Source of the DNA: Crossiella sp. S99.2
GTDB lineage: Bacteria; Actinomycetota; Actinomycetes; Mycobacteriales; Pseudonocardiaceae
Direction of reading: 5' to 3'
NCBI RefSeq assembly: GCF_023094165.1
Contig: NZ_JALMDK010000008.1
Location: 310,001-374,000 of the forward strand
DNA: 64,000 bases
Below are positions 33,471-43,381 of this stretch, in pieces (within the stretch, counting starts at the first letter, position 1; every line of letters starts with the position of its first letter). Under the pieces are notes generated by a model that was not told the origin of the DNA, did not search any database, and was given only the letters and a program-made list of their open reading frames with translations. Both the position numbers and the translations under genes were made by a program.

Positions 33471-36400
33471 TCAGCGGCGTGGAAGTGCTCAAACTCGGCC
33501 AGGCCGTGGCCACCAGGGCCGCGGCCGCCTGGCTGCGCAAGCACCGGGAACGCAAGGAACGCGTCTCCACCCTCGCCGAACTGGCCGCCGAACAACTCGC
33601 CAGTCCACTGCACCTGCGCAAGTGGGACAACTTCCTTAACAACCTCGGCCTCCAAGTCGCCGAACGCCTCGAACCCTTGCTGGACAACCGCTTTCCCGGC
33701 CTACCCGGCAACGAGATCCAGGCCGCCCTGGACGCCGCCGGGGACGCCCTCGCCGAGGTCGAACTCTCCGACGACCTGCTCCTGGGGGTCGACCTCGACG
33801 CCGACAAGCTCGCCGCGCACGTGCGCTCGGTGTGTCCCGGCCAGGTCCGGGTGGCCGGGCTGTCCGAAGACGGGGCCCGGCTCTACGAGGTCGCCCTCGA
33901 CCAGAGCTGCCGGTACCTGGTCGAGGTGGTGCGCTGGCTGCCCGCCTTCCAACCCAGGGCCCTCGCCGAGGCGCTCGGGCGGCTGGGCGCGTTGAGCGGG
34001 CAACTGGACGAGGTGCTGGCCCGGATCCCGCGCAGCACCCTGCACGCCCCGCGCGGAACGGGACACGACGCCGAGTTCACCGCCGGGTACCTGCGGCACC
34101 TCCAGTCCACATTGGACAGACTGGAACTGCTGGGGCTCACCATGCAGGAACAGCCGCGGCTGGCGTTGAGCGTGGCTTACCTGAGCCTGTCGGTGTCCGA
34201 GACCACGCAGCCGCGGGCCCGGCGGGAACTCGCCGACGGACGCTGGTTCGGCGAGATCGAACGCGGGCCGGTCAGCGGACGGGTGGAGGCCGCGATCGGG
34301 GCCACCGAACGCACCCTGGTGCGCGGCGAGGCCGGCTCCGGCAAGACCACCCTTCTCGACTGGCTCGCGGTCACCGCGGCCCGCGGCCACTTCACCGGAG
34401 GGCTCGCCGAGTGGAACGGGTGCGTGCCGTTCCCGGTGCGGCTACGCAGTTTCGCCGCGGGGGAGCTGCCCCGGCCGGAACAACTGCTCACGCACGCCTG
34501 GCCGATGCGCGGGGCCCAGATGCCCGAAGGCTGGGCGCACCGGCGGCTCAGCGACGGGACCGGACTGGTGCTCCTGGACGGCGTCGACGAAGTGCCCGCC
34601 GGGCAACGCGCCGAGGTGCGCAACTGGCTGCGGCAACTCGTCGCCGAATTCCCCCTCGCCCGGATCGTGGTCACCGCTCGGCCCGCCGCGGTGGAGGAGA
34701 AATGGCTGGCCGACGAAGGATTCCGGGCCGTGCTCCTCGAACCCATGGCCGGTGACGACATCCGCCAGTTCATCGAACGCTGGCACACCGCCGCCGAACA
34801 AGCCAAGTTCCTGCCCTGCGCACCCGGCGACCTGCCCGCCGCCCGGCAACGCCTGCTCAACCAGTTCGCCAACCGTCCGCAACTCCGCGCACTGGCCGCG
34901 AACCCGTTGCTGTGCGCCCTGTTGTGCGCGCTCAACCTGGACCACGTGGGTGATCTGCCACGCAGCCGGATGGAACTCTACGAACGCGCCCTGGCCATGC
35001 TCCTCGACATCCGGGACGCCAAACGCCGCATCGCCGGACTCCTGGACGTCGCCCAGAAACGGGTGCTGCTGCGCGACCTCGCCTGGCGGCTCACCCTGGC
35101 CAACCGGATCGAACTGCCCAGGGACAAGGCCCTCGGCCACCTCGCCCGCAAACTCCCGGCCATGCCCAACGTCACCGAAGCAGCACCGGAAATCCTCGAC
35201 CACCTCCTGGAACGCAGTGGCGTGCTGCGCGAACCCGTGCCCGGCCGGGTCGACTTCCTGCACCGCACCTTCCAGGAGTACCTGGCTGCCAGCGAAGCCA
35301 CCGAACAGGACCACATCGACACCCTGGTCGCGCACGCCCACCTCGACAGTTGGTGGGAAACCGTGGTGATGGCCGCCGGCCACGCCAAACGCACCCAGGC
35401 CGACGAACTCCTGACCGAGATCCTGGACCGAGCCGACCGCGAACCCCGACGCGCCAGGCGTTTGCGCCTGCTCGCCGCGGCCTGCCTGGAAACCGTGCAG
35501 GAGATCGACGCCGGCCTGCACGACCGGATCGACACCCTCATCCGCACCCACCTGGTGCCACCCCGCAGCATCCGGGAAACCGAGTCCCTGGCCGCGATCG
35601 GCCATCGCCTGCTGCGCTACCTACCGTCCACAGTGGACGAACTCTCCGAGGCCGCGGCGGTGGCCACCGTGCAGGCCGCCGCACTCACCGGCAGCACCGA
35701 GGCCCGCACCACCCTGGCCGGATACGCGCGGGATCCACGGCACCGCGTGCAGCAGGAGCTGATCCGGGCCTGGCGGATGTTCGACCCGGCCCGCTACGCC
35801 GAGGAGGTCCTGGCCGACGCGCCACTGCACAACGGCCTCATCCAGATCAGCCGGGGCCGGTTCCTGCCGCACCTGGCCAAGCTGCGCCGGCTGACCCAGG
35901 TGGGCGTGGCGGTGGCCGAGGACCAGGTGGGCGGCCTGGAAGTGCTCGACGGGCTGCCGCTGACCAACGCGCTGTGGCTCAGATTCGACGGGCAGCCGGT
36001 GGACCTCGGCCCGCTGCTGGGCCACCGCCGGATCCGGCATCTGCACCTGATGGGCGCCGCGCACTACCGGCGGCTCGACGTGCTGGCCCAGCTCCCCGGG
36101 CTGACCGATCTCACGCTGTACCAACGAGAACCCTGGGCGGATCTGGAGTTCCTGCGACCGCTGACCGGGCTGCGCACCCTGAAACTCGACCAGCTGACCC
36201 GGATCACCGACTACGCCGCACTGGACGACCTGCCCAGGCTGGACCGGCTGTCCCTGAACGACCTGGCCAGGCTCGACTCGTCCACGGGACGGGCCTGGGC
36301 GACCGTGCGCACCCTGTACTTCAGCTGGTGGGCCGATCCGCGCTGCCTCGACCAGCTCGCCGACCGCTTCCCGGCACTGAGCAGCCTCCGGCTCTTCGGC

Positions 36401-36544
36401 GGCGAGCTGCCCTCGGCCGAGCCGATCGCCGCCCTGCCGCTGAGCACGCTCTACCTGTCCCGCTGCGGATCTCCCGACCTGAGTCCACTGGACGGCCGGG
36501 ACATCGAAATCCACGTGGACGGTGTTGCCCGCTCTCAACCGTGA
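33467..36544 (+). CDS. NACHT NTPase with C-terminal leucine-rich repeats (NLR-like), paralogue 2
   Basis: This 1025-aa protein aligns end-to-end with its upstream neighbour, so the pair arose by tandem duplication. Walker A is GEAGSGKTT (Lys293), Walker B VLLDGVDEVP (Asp371, Asp374). The N-terminal helical and NACHT parts are very similar between the two; the LRR region (RRLTQVGVAVAEDQVGGLEV, LTGLRTLKLDQLTRITDYAA, TVRTLYFSWWADPRCL) has diverged more, as expected if it recognises different ligands. The GTG start lies inside the stop of paralogue 1, giving coupled, near-equal synthesis. No separate effector gene follows, so the N-terminal helical domain may be the effector or recruit one. Confidence 0.92.
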   Translation: MISGVEVLKLGQAVATRAAAAWLRKHRERKERVSTLAELAAEQLASPLHLRKWDNFLNNLGLQVAERLEPLLDNRFPGLPGNEIQAALDAAGDALAEVELSDDLLLGVDLDADKLAAHVRSVCPGQVRVAGLSEDGARLYEVALDQSCRYLVEVVRWLPAFQPRALAEALGRLGALSGQLDEVLARIPRSTLHAPRGTGHDAEFTAGYLRHLQSTLDRLELLGLTMQEQPRLALSVAYLSLSVSETTQPRARRELADGRWFGEIERGPVSGRVEAAIGATERTLVRGEAGSGKTTLLDWLAVTAARGHFTGGLAEWNGCVPFPVRLRSFAAGELPRPEQLLTHAWPMRGAQMPEGWAHRRLSDGTGLVLLDGVDEVPAGQRAEVRNWLRQLVAEFPLARIVVTARPAAVEEKWLADEGFRAVLLEPMAGDDIRQFIERWHTAAEQAKFLPCAPGDLPAARQRLLNQFANRPQLRALAANPLLCALLCALNLDHVGDLPRSRMELYERALAMLLDIRDAKRRIAGLLDVAQKRVLLRDLAWRLTLANRIELPRDKALGHLARKLPAMPNVTEAAPEILDHLLERSGVLREPVPGRVDFLHRTFQEYLAASEATEQDHIDTLVAHAHLDSWWETVVMAAGHAKRTQADELLTEILDRADREPRRARRLRLLAAACLETVQEIDAGLHDRIDTLIRTHLVPPRSIRETESLAAIGHRLLRYLPSTVDELSEAAAVATVQAAALTGSTEARTTLAGYARDPRHRVQQELIRAWRMFDPARYAEEVLADAPLHNGLIQISRGRFLPHLAKLRRLTQVGVAVAEDQVGGLEVLDGLPLTNALWLRFDGQPVDLGPLLGHRRIRHLHLMGAAHYRRLDVLAQLPGLTDLTLYQREPWADLEFLRPLTGLRTLKLDQLTRITDYAALDDLPRLDRLSLNDLARLDSSTGRAWATVRTLYFSWWADPRCLDQLADRFPALSSLRLFGGELPSAEPIAALPLSTLYLSRCGSPDLSPLDGRDIEIHVDGVARSQP

Positions 36545-36554
36545 GAGCGGGCAA
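36525..36554. terminator. terminator overlapping the stop of the second NACHT gene
   Basis: A perfect 13-bp stem, TTGCCCGCTCTCA (36525-36537) with 36542-36554, and a 4-base loop. The TGA stop (36542-36544) lies in the second arm. It also serves the convergent FMN-reductase gene. Confidence 0.88.
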
Positions 36555-36571
36555 ACCCCCAGTACAACCAC

Positions 36572-37123
36572 TCACACCGAGGCGAAGAACACCTTCGCGT
36601 TGGCCATCGCCTCGGTGTCGGCCAGCACGTCGTCCGGCTTGCTGCCGTTGCCGGTCAGCGCACCCCCGAACTCCATCTTCAAGTACTCCGCCGACCGCCG
36701 GAGCGTGTCGATCAAGGCGTCCGCCTGGTGCGGCTCCTCGCTCAACGCGGTGATCACCCACAGGCGCTTCCCGGCCATCCGGCCCTTGAAGCCCAGCTCC
36801 TCGATGTCGAACCAATCGCTCCAATAATCGAGGTAGCGCTTGGTCGAGGAGGACACCGTGTACCAGTAGGTCGGCGAGGCGATCACGATGTCGGTGGCTG
36901 CCACGGTGGCGTCCAGCAGGAGCTTCTCGGTGCCCTGTGGCGCCGCGTGCAGACGATTGCCCGGCACATGGCGGCGGTCCGCATAGTCCGTCAGGGGCAT
37001 CGTGGCGAGGTTGAACCACTGTTGCTCGACGTTCGTAGGGAGATTTTCCGCTGCGTTACGTGCCAATGTCTCTGTGTTACCACCCAGGCGTGAGCTGCCG
37101 AGGAGGAACAAGAACGAGCGCAT
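36572..37123 (-). CDS. NADPH-dependent FMN reductase / flavodoxin-like oxidoreductase
   Basis: This 183-aa protein begins MRSFLFLLGSSRLGGNTETLARNAAE, the phosphate-binding loop of the NAD(P)H:FMN/quinone oxidoreductase family, followed by VIASPTYWYTVSSSTKRYLDYW, the second flavin-contacting loop, and the closing strand RLWVITAL. Such enzymes reduce quinones, azo compounds or flavins. It is divergent from a MarR gene with an operator in between, the usual arrangement for redox- or quinone-sensing MarR control. Confidence 0.9.
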   Translation of the reverse strand: MRSFLFLLGSSRLGGNTETLARNAAENLPTNVEQQWFNLATMPLTDYADRRHVPGNRLHAAPQGTEKLLLDATVAATDIVIASPTYWYTVSSSTKRYLDYWSDWFDIEELGFKGRMAGKRLWVITALSEEPHQADALIDTLRRSAEYLKMEFGGALTGNGSKPDDVLADTEAMANAKVFFASV

Positions 37124-37150
37124 AGGACGGGGACCTTCCTAGGGGATAGA

Positions 37151-37168
37151 GTAGATGCATGCACCTAC
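37151..37168. promoter_or_regulatory. MarR-type operator
   Basis: GTAGATGCATGCACCTAC is an 18-bp dyad with one mismatched pair, between the divergent FMN-reductase and MarR genes. Confidence 0.6.
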
Positions 37169-37229
37169 ATGTACTTCGACCGAGTTGGATACTGGCACCG
37201 GAGGTAGGCTCCGGTCAAGGGGCGTGGTT

Positions 37230-37694
37230 GTGGGGAAGACAGTGACGGCGAAGAACACGACGACGGCCGCGCCGGACGCGGTCGACGAACCGGCCTGGCG
37301 CCGGGTGATCACCCTGCACGGGCGGATCGAGCAGGAGCTGGCCAAGGCGTTGCAGCGGCGGTTCGGGCTCGGGCTGACCGAGTACCGGGCGCTGAGCAGG
37401 CTGGCCGAGGTGGACGGGTGCAGCCTGCGCATGCAGGTGCTCGCCGACGCCATCGGGCTCAACCAGAGTTCGGTGTCCCGGCTGGTCGCGCGGCTGGAGG
37501 AGGCCGGGCTGACCGTGCGGGACCCCTGCGAGAACGATCGGCGCGGGGTGTACTCGATGCTCACCCCGGAAGGCAGGGAACGCCAGGCGCTGGCCGAACC
37601 GGTCTACCGGGAAACGCTCAGTTCCGCGCTGGACAAGGCCGCCAACGACCCCGACCTCGCCGAGGCCGTGGCCGCGTTGCGGGCGGCGGGCTGA
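37230..37694 (+). CDS. MarR-family transcriptional regulator
   Basis: A winged-helix regulator of about 154 aa: RVITLHGRIEQELAKALQRRFGLGLTEYRALSRL, then the recognition region VLADAIGLNQSSVSRLVARLEEAGLTVRDPCENDRRGVYSMLTPEG in the standard MarR order (shown here in parts). The exact start is unsure; the GTG at 37230 has AAGGGG seven bases upstream, and another GTG follows at 37242. It probably represses the divergent FMN reductase. MobA-like gene follows after six bases and may be cotranscribed. Confidence 0.87.
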   Translation: MGKTVTAKNTTTAAPDAVDEPAWRRVITLHGRIEQELAKALQRRFGLGLTEYRALSRLAEVDGCSLRMQVLADAIGLNQSSVSRLVARLEEAGLTVRDPCENDRRGVYSMLTPEGRERQALAEPVYRETLSSALDKAANDPDLAEAVAALRAAG

Positions 37695-37700
37695 TCATCG

Positions 37701-38288
37701 ATGACACGCTGGGACGCCGTGGTGCTCGCCGGGGGACGGGCGAGCCGATTGCACGGCGTGGACAAACCGGCCCTGCGACTCGGCGGACGCAGCCTGCTGG
37801 ACCACGCGCTGGACGCTGTCGCGGCGGCGGAGCGCGTGGTGGTGGTCGGTCCACAACGGACGGTGACCCGCCCGGTGTCCTGGACACGTGAGGAACCAGT
37901 CGGATCGGGACCGCTTGCGGCACTGGGGGCCGGGCTGTCCCGACTGTCTGCATCGGAGGGTCTGGTGGCGGTGCTCGCCGCCGACCAACCGGGTGTCACC
38001 GCCGCCACGGTGTCCCGGCTGCGCGCCGCACTGTCCGAAGTGGACGAAGCGGATGGCGCGCTGCTGGTGGCTGAGGGCAGGCGGCAGTGGCTCACCGGGG
38101 TGTGGCGGATCGGCGCGTTGCGCGCGGCCATGCCGGACAATCTCGTCGGCGCGGCGTTGCGCGCGCTCTTCGGCGGGTTGACCGTGGTGGAGGTGCCCGC
38201 GGACGTGCGCGAGGGGCGGGATGTGGACACGCCCGAGGACCTCGCCGCCTGGCGGGCCGGTTATCCGGATTCGGGCAGCTCGCGCTGA
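37701..38288 (+). CDS. molybdenum cofactor guanylyltransferase-like nucleotidyltransferase (MobA-like)
   Basis: This 195-aa protein shows the MobA/IspD-type start DAVVLAGGRASRLHGVDKPALRLGG (nucleotide-binding G-rich loop with the essential Lys), then GPLAALGAGL, LAADQPGV (the metal-binding Asp) and the closing VREGRDVDTPEDL motif typical of MobA. MobA attaches GMP to molybdopterin. No other molybdenum cofactor gene is nearby. The 3' end overlaps the convergent TetR gene by 28 bases. Confidence 0.85.
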   Translation: MTRWDAVVLAGGRASRLHGVDKPALRLGGRSLLDHALDAVAAAERVVVVGPQRTVTRPVSWTREEPVGSGPLAALGAGLSRLSASEGLVAVLAADQPGVTAATVSRLRAALSEVDEADGALLVAEGRRQWLTGVWRIGALRAAMPDNLVGAALRALFGGLTVVEVPADVREGRDVDTPEDLAAWRAGYPDSGSSR

Positions 38289-38890
38289 TCCGGCGCGGTG
38301 GTCAGCATGGCCCCGTAGGCCCGCTCGATCAGCTTCGAGGGATCGTAGGTCTGGCCCAGGTTCCACGGCATCAGCATGCTCAGCTGCAGGCCGCGCAGGA
38401 AGATCCCGATCATGTCCAGGGTCTCCCGGTCGGCCGGGAGGCCCTGTAGTCGGTGGTTGAGCCCCATCTGCTTGGTGACCAGCTCGTTCAGCTCGTGCAG
38501 GGTCGGCCGCAGGCCCGGTCGCCGGATCGCCTCCAGGTTCAGCTCCAGCATGGCCAGGTTGAAGATCCGGCCCTCGTCCTCCACCCCGGTCAGCATCAGG
38601 CCGATCGCCTCGGACGCCTCGTCCGGGGTGGCCATCTTCCCCGGGAAACCCTCGATGGTGCTGATGATCTCCCAGTGCCGTTCGGCCACCCGGTTGGCCA
38701 CCGCCACCCAGAGCGCGTCCCTGGTGCGGAAGTAGTTCGAGGTCGTCCCGGTGGGCACCGCGGCGTGTTTGTCCACCGTCCGGTGGGTCAGCCCGTGGCC
38801 GCCGTCCCTGGCCAGGACGTCGATCGCGGCGTCGGCCAGGTGCTTCTTGCGCGCTTCGTTCTGGGGTGGCACGTGATCAGTCTGCCGCAC
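38261..38890 (-). CDS. TetR-family regulator
   Basis: This 209-aa protein has a helix-turn-helix at residues ~15-60 (LADAAIDVLARDGGHGLTHR, VPTGTTSNYFRTRDALW) and a C-terminal TetR domain. It is divergent from a P450 gene across 74 bases with a dyad operator, so it probably represses that P450. Its 3' end overlaps the mobA-like gene on the opposite strand. Confidence 0.9.
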   Translation of the reverse strand: MRQTDHVPPQNEARKKHLADAAIDVLARDGGHGLTHRTVDKHAAVPTGTTSNYFRTRDALWVAVANRVAERHWEIISTIEGFPGKMATPDEASEAIGLMLTGVEDEGRIFNLAMLELNLEAIRRPGLRPTLHELNELVTKQMGLNHRLQGLPADRETLDMIGIFLRGLQLSMLMPWNLGQTYDPSKLIERAYGAMLTTAPDQRELPESG

Positions 38891-38924
38891 TCCCGCCCGC
38901 TCGCCCGGAAAGTCACTGCTATGG

Positions 38925-38942
38925 TAGTACTACGAACGTAGT
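38925..38942. promoter_or_regulatory. TetR-type operator before the P450 gene
   Basis: GTAGTACTAC (38925-38934) is a perfect 10-bp palindrome overlapping ACTACG-AA-CGTAGT (38929-38942). These lie between the divergent TetR and P450 genes. Confidence 0.6.
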
Positions 38943-38964
38943 GAACTGGTGTTGAGGAGGGGAA

Positions 38965-40179
38965 ATGTCGACCACGCGGTACGAGGAAGACCAGATCGTC
39001 GCGAGCATCCAGGCGTTGGGCCCGGCCCTGGCGGAGATCACCGAGCCGGAGCCGCCGAAGCTGCTCTGGGAGCGGGGCGGGCGGCAGCAGTGGGCGCTCA
39101 CCCGGCACGCCGATGTCACCGCGCTGCTGGCCGCGCCGCAGGCCACCGTGCGGGTGCAGGTGCCGGCCAACCCGCGGGGCCCGATCGGCGAGGCGCTGAT
39201 GGCCATCGGCGAGCTGCTCGGCGGGTCGATGCTGCAACTGGACCCGCCGGAGCACACCCGGCAGCGCAAGCTCGTGGTGCGCGCCTTCAGCGCCCGCCGG
39301 GTGGACGCGCTGCGGCCGCGGATCGAACAGATTTCCGGGGAGCTGCTCGACGAGCTGGCCGGGCGGACCGGGCCGGTGGATCTGGTGGCGGAGTACGCCT
39401 TCCAGGTGCCGATCAGGGTGATCTGCGAGCTGCTCGGCGCGCCGGTGGACAAGCGGGAGCTGTTCCGGGAGTGGTCGCACGCGATGACCTCGCTGTTCGT
39501 CGATCTGGCCAACGCGCCCAAGCACATCGGGCTGCTCAACGACATGGCCGAGTACCTGCGTGAGCTGGTCGTGGTCAAACGGGGCGAGGGCGCGGGGGAC
39601 CTGCTCGGCGACCTGGCCGCGGTGGAGGTCGACGGCCAGCACCTCAGCGACGCGGAGATGGTCGCGATGTCCGCGTTGCTGATCTTCGCCGGGCACGAGA
39701 CCACCACCAACCTGATCGCGCTGGGCATGCGCGCGCTGCTCACCCACCCCGACCAGTTCGAGGTGCTGCGCACCCGGCCGGAGCTGCGCAACAGCGCGAT
39801 GGAGGAGATCCTGCGCTTCGACGGGCCGATCAACCCCGGCCTCAACCGGGCCATCACCGCGGACCTGCCGGTGGGCGGCGTGGTGATCCCGGCCGGCAGC
39901 GCGGTCTACGCCGGGGTGACCTTGGCCAACCGGGACCCGGCGGTCTTCACCGACCCGGACCGCCTGGACGTCACCAGGGACGCGGGCAAGCACCTCGGTT
40001 TCGGCCACGGCATCCACTTCTGCCTCGGCGCGCGACTGGCCAAACTGGAGGGTGAGGTGGCCGTGGGCGCGCTGATCGAGCGTTTCCCCGGGATGCGGCT
40101 GGCAGTGCCGGCCGAGGAGCTGAAGCTGCGGATCAGCGGCATGCGGGCGCTGGACACCCTGCCGGTTCTCTTGGACTGA
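38965..40179 (+). CDS. cytochrome P450
   Basis: This 404-aa soluble bacterial P450 has I-helix motif FAGHETTT, ExxR in MEEILR and heme loop FGHGIHFCLGAR (Cys353). The ATG follows GAGGAGGGGAA. Substrate unknown; no dedicated ferredoxin is adjacent. The divergent TetR gene and operator suggest inducible expression. Confidence 0.93.
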   Translation: MSTTRYEEDQIVASIQALGPALAEITEPEPPKLLWERGGRQQWALTRHADVTALLAAPQATVRVQVPANPRGPIGEALMAIGELLGGSMLQLDPPEHTRQRKLVVRAFSARRVDALRPRIEQISGELLDELAGRTGPVDLVAEYAFQVPIRVICELLGAPVDKRELFREWSHAMTSLFVDLANAPKHIGLLNDMAEYLRELVVVKRGEGAGDLLGDLAAVEVDGQHLSDAEMVAMSALLIFAGHETTTNLIALGMRALLTHPDQFEVLRTRPELRNSAMEEILRFDGPINPGLNRAITADLPVGGVVIPAGSAVYAGVTLANRDPAVFTDPDRLDVTRDAGKHLGFGHGIHFCLGARLAKLEGEVAVGALIERFPGMRLAVPAEELKLRISGMRALDTLPVLLD

Positions 40180-40212
40180 TCTTCACAGCCGTCATACCCG
40201 ACGCGAGGTTTG

Positions 40213-40251
40213 CTGTGTACCGGCACGAGTGGGGTGCGTGCCGGTACACAG
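40213..40251 (+). terminator. terminator between P450 and MoxR genes
   Basis: A perfect 14-bp stem, CTGTGTACCGGCAC (40213-40226) with 40238-40251, an 11-base loop, followed by TCTTTCGTT. Confidence 0.82.
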
Positions 40252-40275
40252 TCTTTCGTTCTAGGAGGTTCGCCA

Positions 40276-41360
<1,085 letters not shown>

Positions 41361-41364
<4 letters not shown>

Positions 41365-42338
41365 CCGGCACGCCGACCCCCGACACCCCGGCCGCGCCGG
41401 AGACCCCGGCGGTCAAGCGGCCGTCCTGGGCGCCGCCCGCGCTGGACGAGGGTCGCCTCGACGTGGCGTTGCGCACCCTGGAGCTGACCGTCCGGCGCAG
41501 GCTGGACGGGTTGCTGCAGGGCAACCACCTCGGCCTGGTGCCGGGGCCGGGCACCGAACCGGGCGAGGCGCGGCCGTACCAGCCGGGTGACGACGTGCGC
41601 CGGATGGACTGGGCGGTCACCGCCCGCACCACCGTGCCGCACATCCGGGAGACGGTGGCCGACCGCGAGCTGGAGACCTGGGTCGTGGTCGACCTGTCGC
41701 CGAGCCTGGACTTCGGCACCGCCGCCTGCGAGAAGCGGGAGCTGGCGGTGGCCGCGGTGTCCGCGGTGACGCACCTGACCGGGGGCGGTGGCAACCGGAT
41801 CGGCGCGATCGTGTCCACCGGCGAGCACACCGAACGCGTCCCCGCCCGCGGTGGCCTCGCGCACGGCAGCGGCCTGCTGCGCCGGATCGCGCAGACCAAA
41901 CGCGCCCCGGACGGCACCCGCGGCGACCTGGCGCTGGCCCTGGAACAGTTGCGCCGCCCGCCGCGCCGGCGCGGCCTGGCCGTGGTGATCTCGGACTTCC
42001 TCGGTCCGCTGAGCTGGGAGCGCCCCATGCGCGCGCTGTCGGCCCGGCACGACCTGCTGGCCATCGAGGTGCTCGACCCGCGAGACGTGGAGCTGCCCGA
42101 CGTGGGAACCGTCGTCCTGTCCGATCCGGAGAGCGGCAAACAGCGCGAGGTGCACACCACCCCGTTGCTGCGCAAGGAATTCGCCGCCGCGGCCAGTGCG
42201 CACCGGGACCAGGTGGCCGCGGTGCTGCGTGGCGCCGGCGCCGGTCACCTGGTGCTGCGCACCGACTCGGACTGGGTCGCCGACACCGTCCGGTTCGTGG
42301 TGGCCCGCAAGCGCCGCTGGTCGGGAGGAGTGGCCTGA
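41361..42338 (+). CDS. DUF58 domain protein
   Basis: This 325-aa protein has the DUF58 core: EGRLDVALRTLELTVRRRLDG, then GEARPYQPGDDVRRMDWAVTARTT and the VWA-like WVVVDLSPSLDFG (a MIDAS-type DxSxS). GTG start lies in the stop of the MoxR gene. It is the middle partner of the MoxR-DUF58-VWA operon, acting in the cytoplasm or at the membrane; its molecular role is not established for the family. Confidence 0.92.
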
Positions 42339-43309
42339 TGTTCGGCCTCAGCCTGCGCGGATTCACCGCGCCCTGGTGGTTCCTGCTGGCGCTCGCGGTG
42401 GCGGTGCTGGTGGTGGTGTACCTGCTGGTGCAGCGGCGCCGGCGCCGGTATGTCATGCGCTTCACCAACCTGGAGCTGCTCGAGAAGGTCATCCCCAAGC
42501 GGCAGAACTGGGTCCGGCACGTGCCGCCCGCGCTGCTGGCGGTGTCGCTGATCCTGCTCACCGTCGCGCTTACCGGCCCGACCTCGGAACAGCGGGTGCC
42601 GCGCAACCGGGCCACGGTGATGCTGGTGATCGACGTGTCGCTGTCCATGCAGGCCACCGACATCAAACCGACCCGGCTGGAAGCGGCGAAGAAGTCGGCC
42701 AAGTCCTTCACCGAGGGTCTGACCAAGGGCGTCAACCTGGGCCTGATCTCCTTCGCGGGCTCCGCGGTGGTGCTGGTCTCGCCCACGGTCGACCGCAAAC
42801 CGGTGGCCGACTCCATCGACACCCTCAAGCTGGGCCCCGCCACCGCCACCGGTGACGCGCTGAACGCGGCCATGGCCACCATCGAGTCCTTCGGCAAACT
42901 GCTCACCGGCGCGGACGGCCCGCCGCCCGCCCGGATCGTGCTGATGACCGACGGCAAGAAGACGGTCGGCGCGGAGCCGGTCGAGGTCGCGACCCGGGCG
43001 GGCAAGGCGAAGATCCCGATCTCGGCGATCGCCTTCGGCACGGACTACGGCACGATCGAGACCGAGGGCCGGGTCACCAACGTGCCCGCGGACGTGGAGA
43101 CCATGAAGGAGATCGCCGAGGCTTCCGGCGGCGACTTCCACAAGGCGGACACCGCGGAGCAGCTGCAGAAGGTCTACGACACCCTGGGCGAACAGATCGG
43201 CTACGAGACCAAGGAAGACGACGCCAGCCGCCCCTGGCTGATGCTCGGCACCCTGGCCCTCATCGTCGCGGCCGGCACCTCCCTCCTCTTCGGCCAACGC
43301 CTCCCCTGA
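42338..43309 (+). CDS. membrane-anchored VWA-domain protein (BatA-like)
   Basis: This 323-aa protein starts with a membrane segment (WWFLLALAVAVLVVVYLLV), a second near residue 65, then a von Willebrand A domain with MIDAS motif DVSLSMQATD, and ends with a C-terminal hydrophobic segment near WLMLGTLALIVAAGTSLLF. The ATG overlaps the DUF58 stop. The layout matches BatA-type proteins encoded with MoxR ATPases. The stop is followed at once by the large hairpin at 43311-43375. Confidence 0.93.
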   Translation: MFGLSLRGFTAPWWFLLALAVAVLVVVYLLVQRRRRRYVMRFTNLELLEKVIPKRQNWVRHVPPALLAVSLILLTVALTGPTSEQRVPRNRATVMLVIDVSLSMQATDIKPTRLEAAKKSAKSFTEGLTKGVNLGLISFAGSAVVLVSPTVDRKPVADSIDTLKLGPATATGDALNAAMATIESFGKLLTGADGPPPARIVLMTDGKKTVGAEPVEVATRAGKAKIPISAIAFGTDYGTIETEGRVTNVPADVETMKEIAEASGGDFHKADTAEQLQKVYDTLGEQIGYETKEDDASRPWLMLGTLALIVAAGTSLLFGQRLP

Positions 43310-43310
43310 T

Positions 43311-43375
43311 GCCCACTTGGGCCAAGTAGTACGCCCACTTTGCCCAAATTGGCGTACGACTTGGCCCAAGTGGGC
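43311..43375. terminator. large hairpin built from the 22-bp TTGGCC/GTACGCC repeat
   Basis: Perfect 17-bp outer arms GCCCACTTGGGCCAAGT (43311-43327) and 43359-43375; after one mismatch the stem continues for 7 bp (GTACGCC 43329-43335 with 43351-43357), loop 15 bases. It fills the gap between convergent genes ending at 43309 and 43382, so it probably terminates both. Its words match the repeat at 8037-8221. Confidence 0.82.
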
Positions 43376-43381
43376 CGTGGG

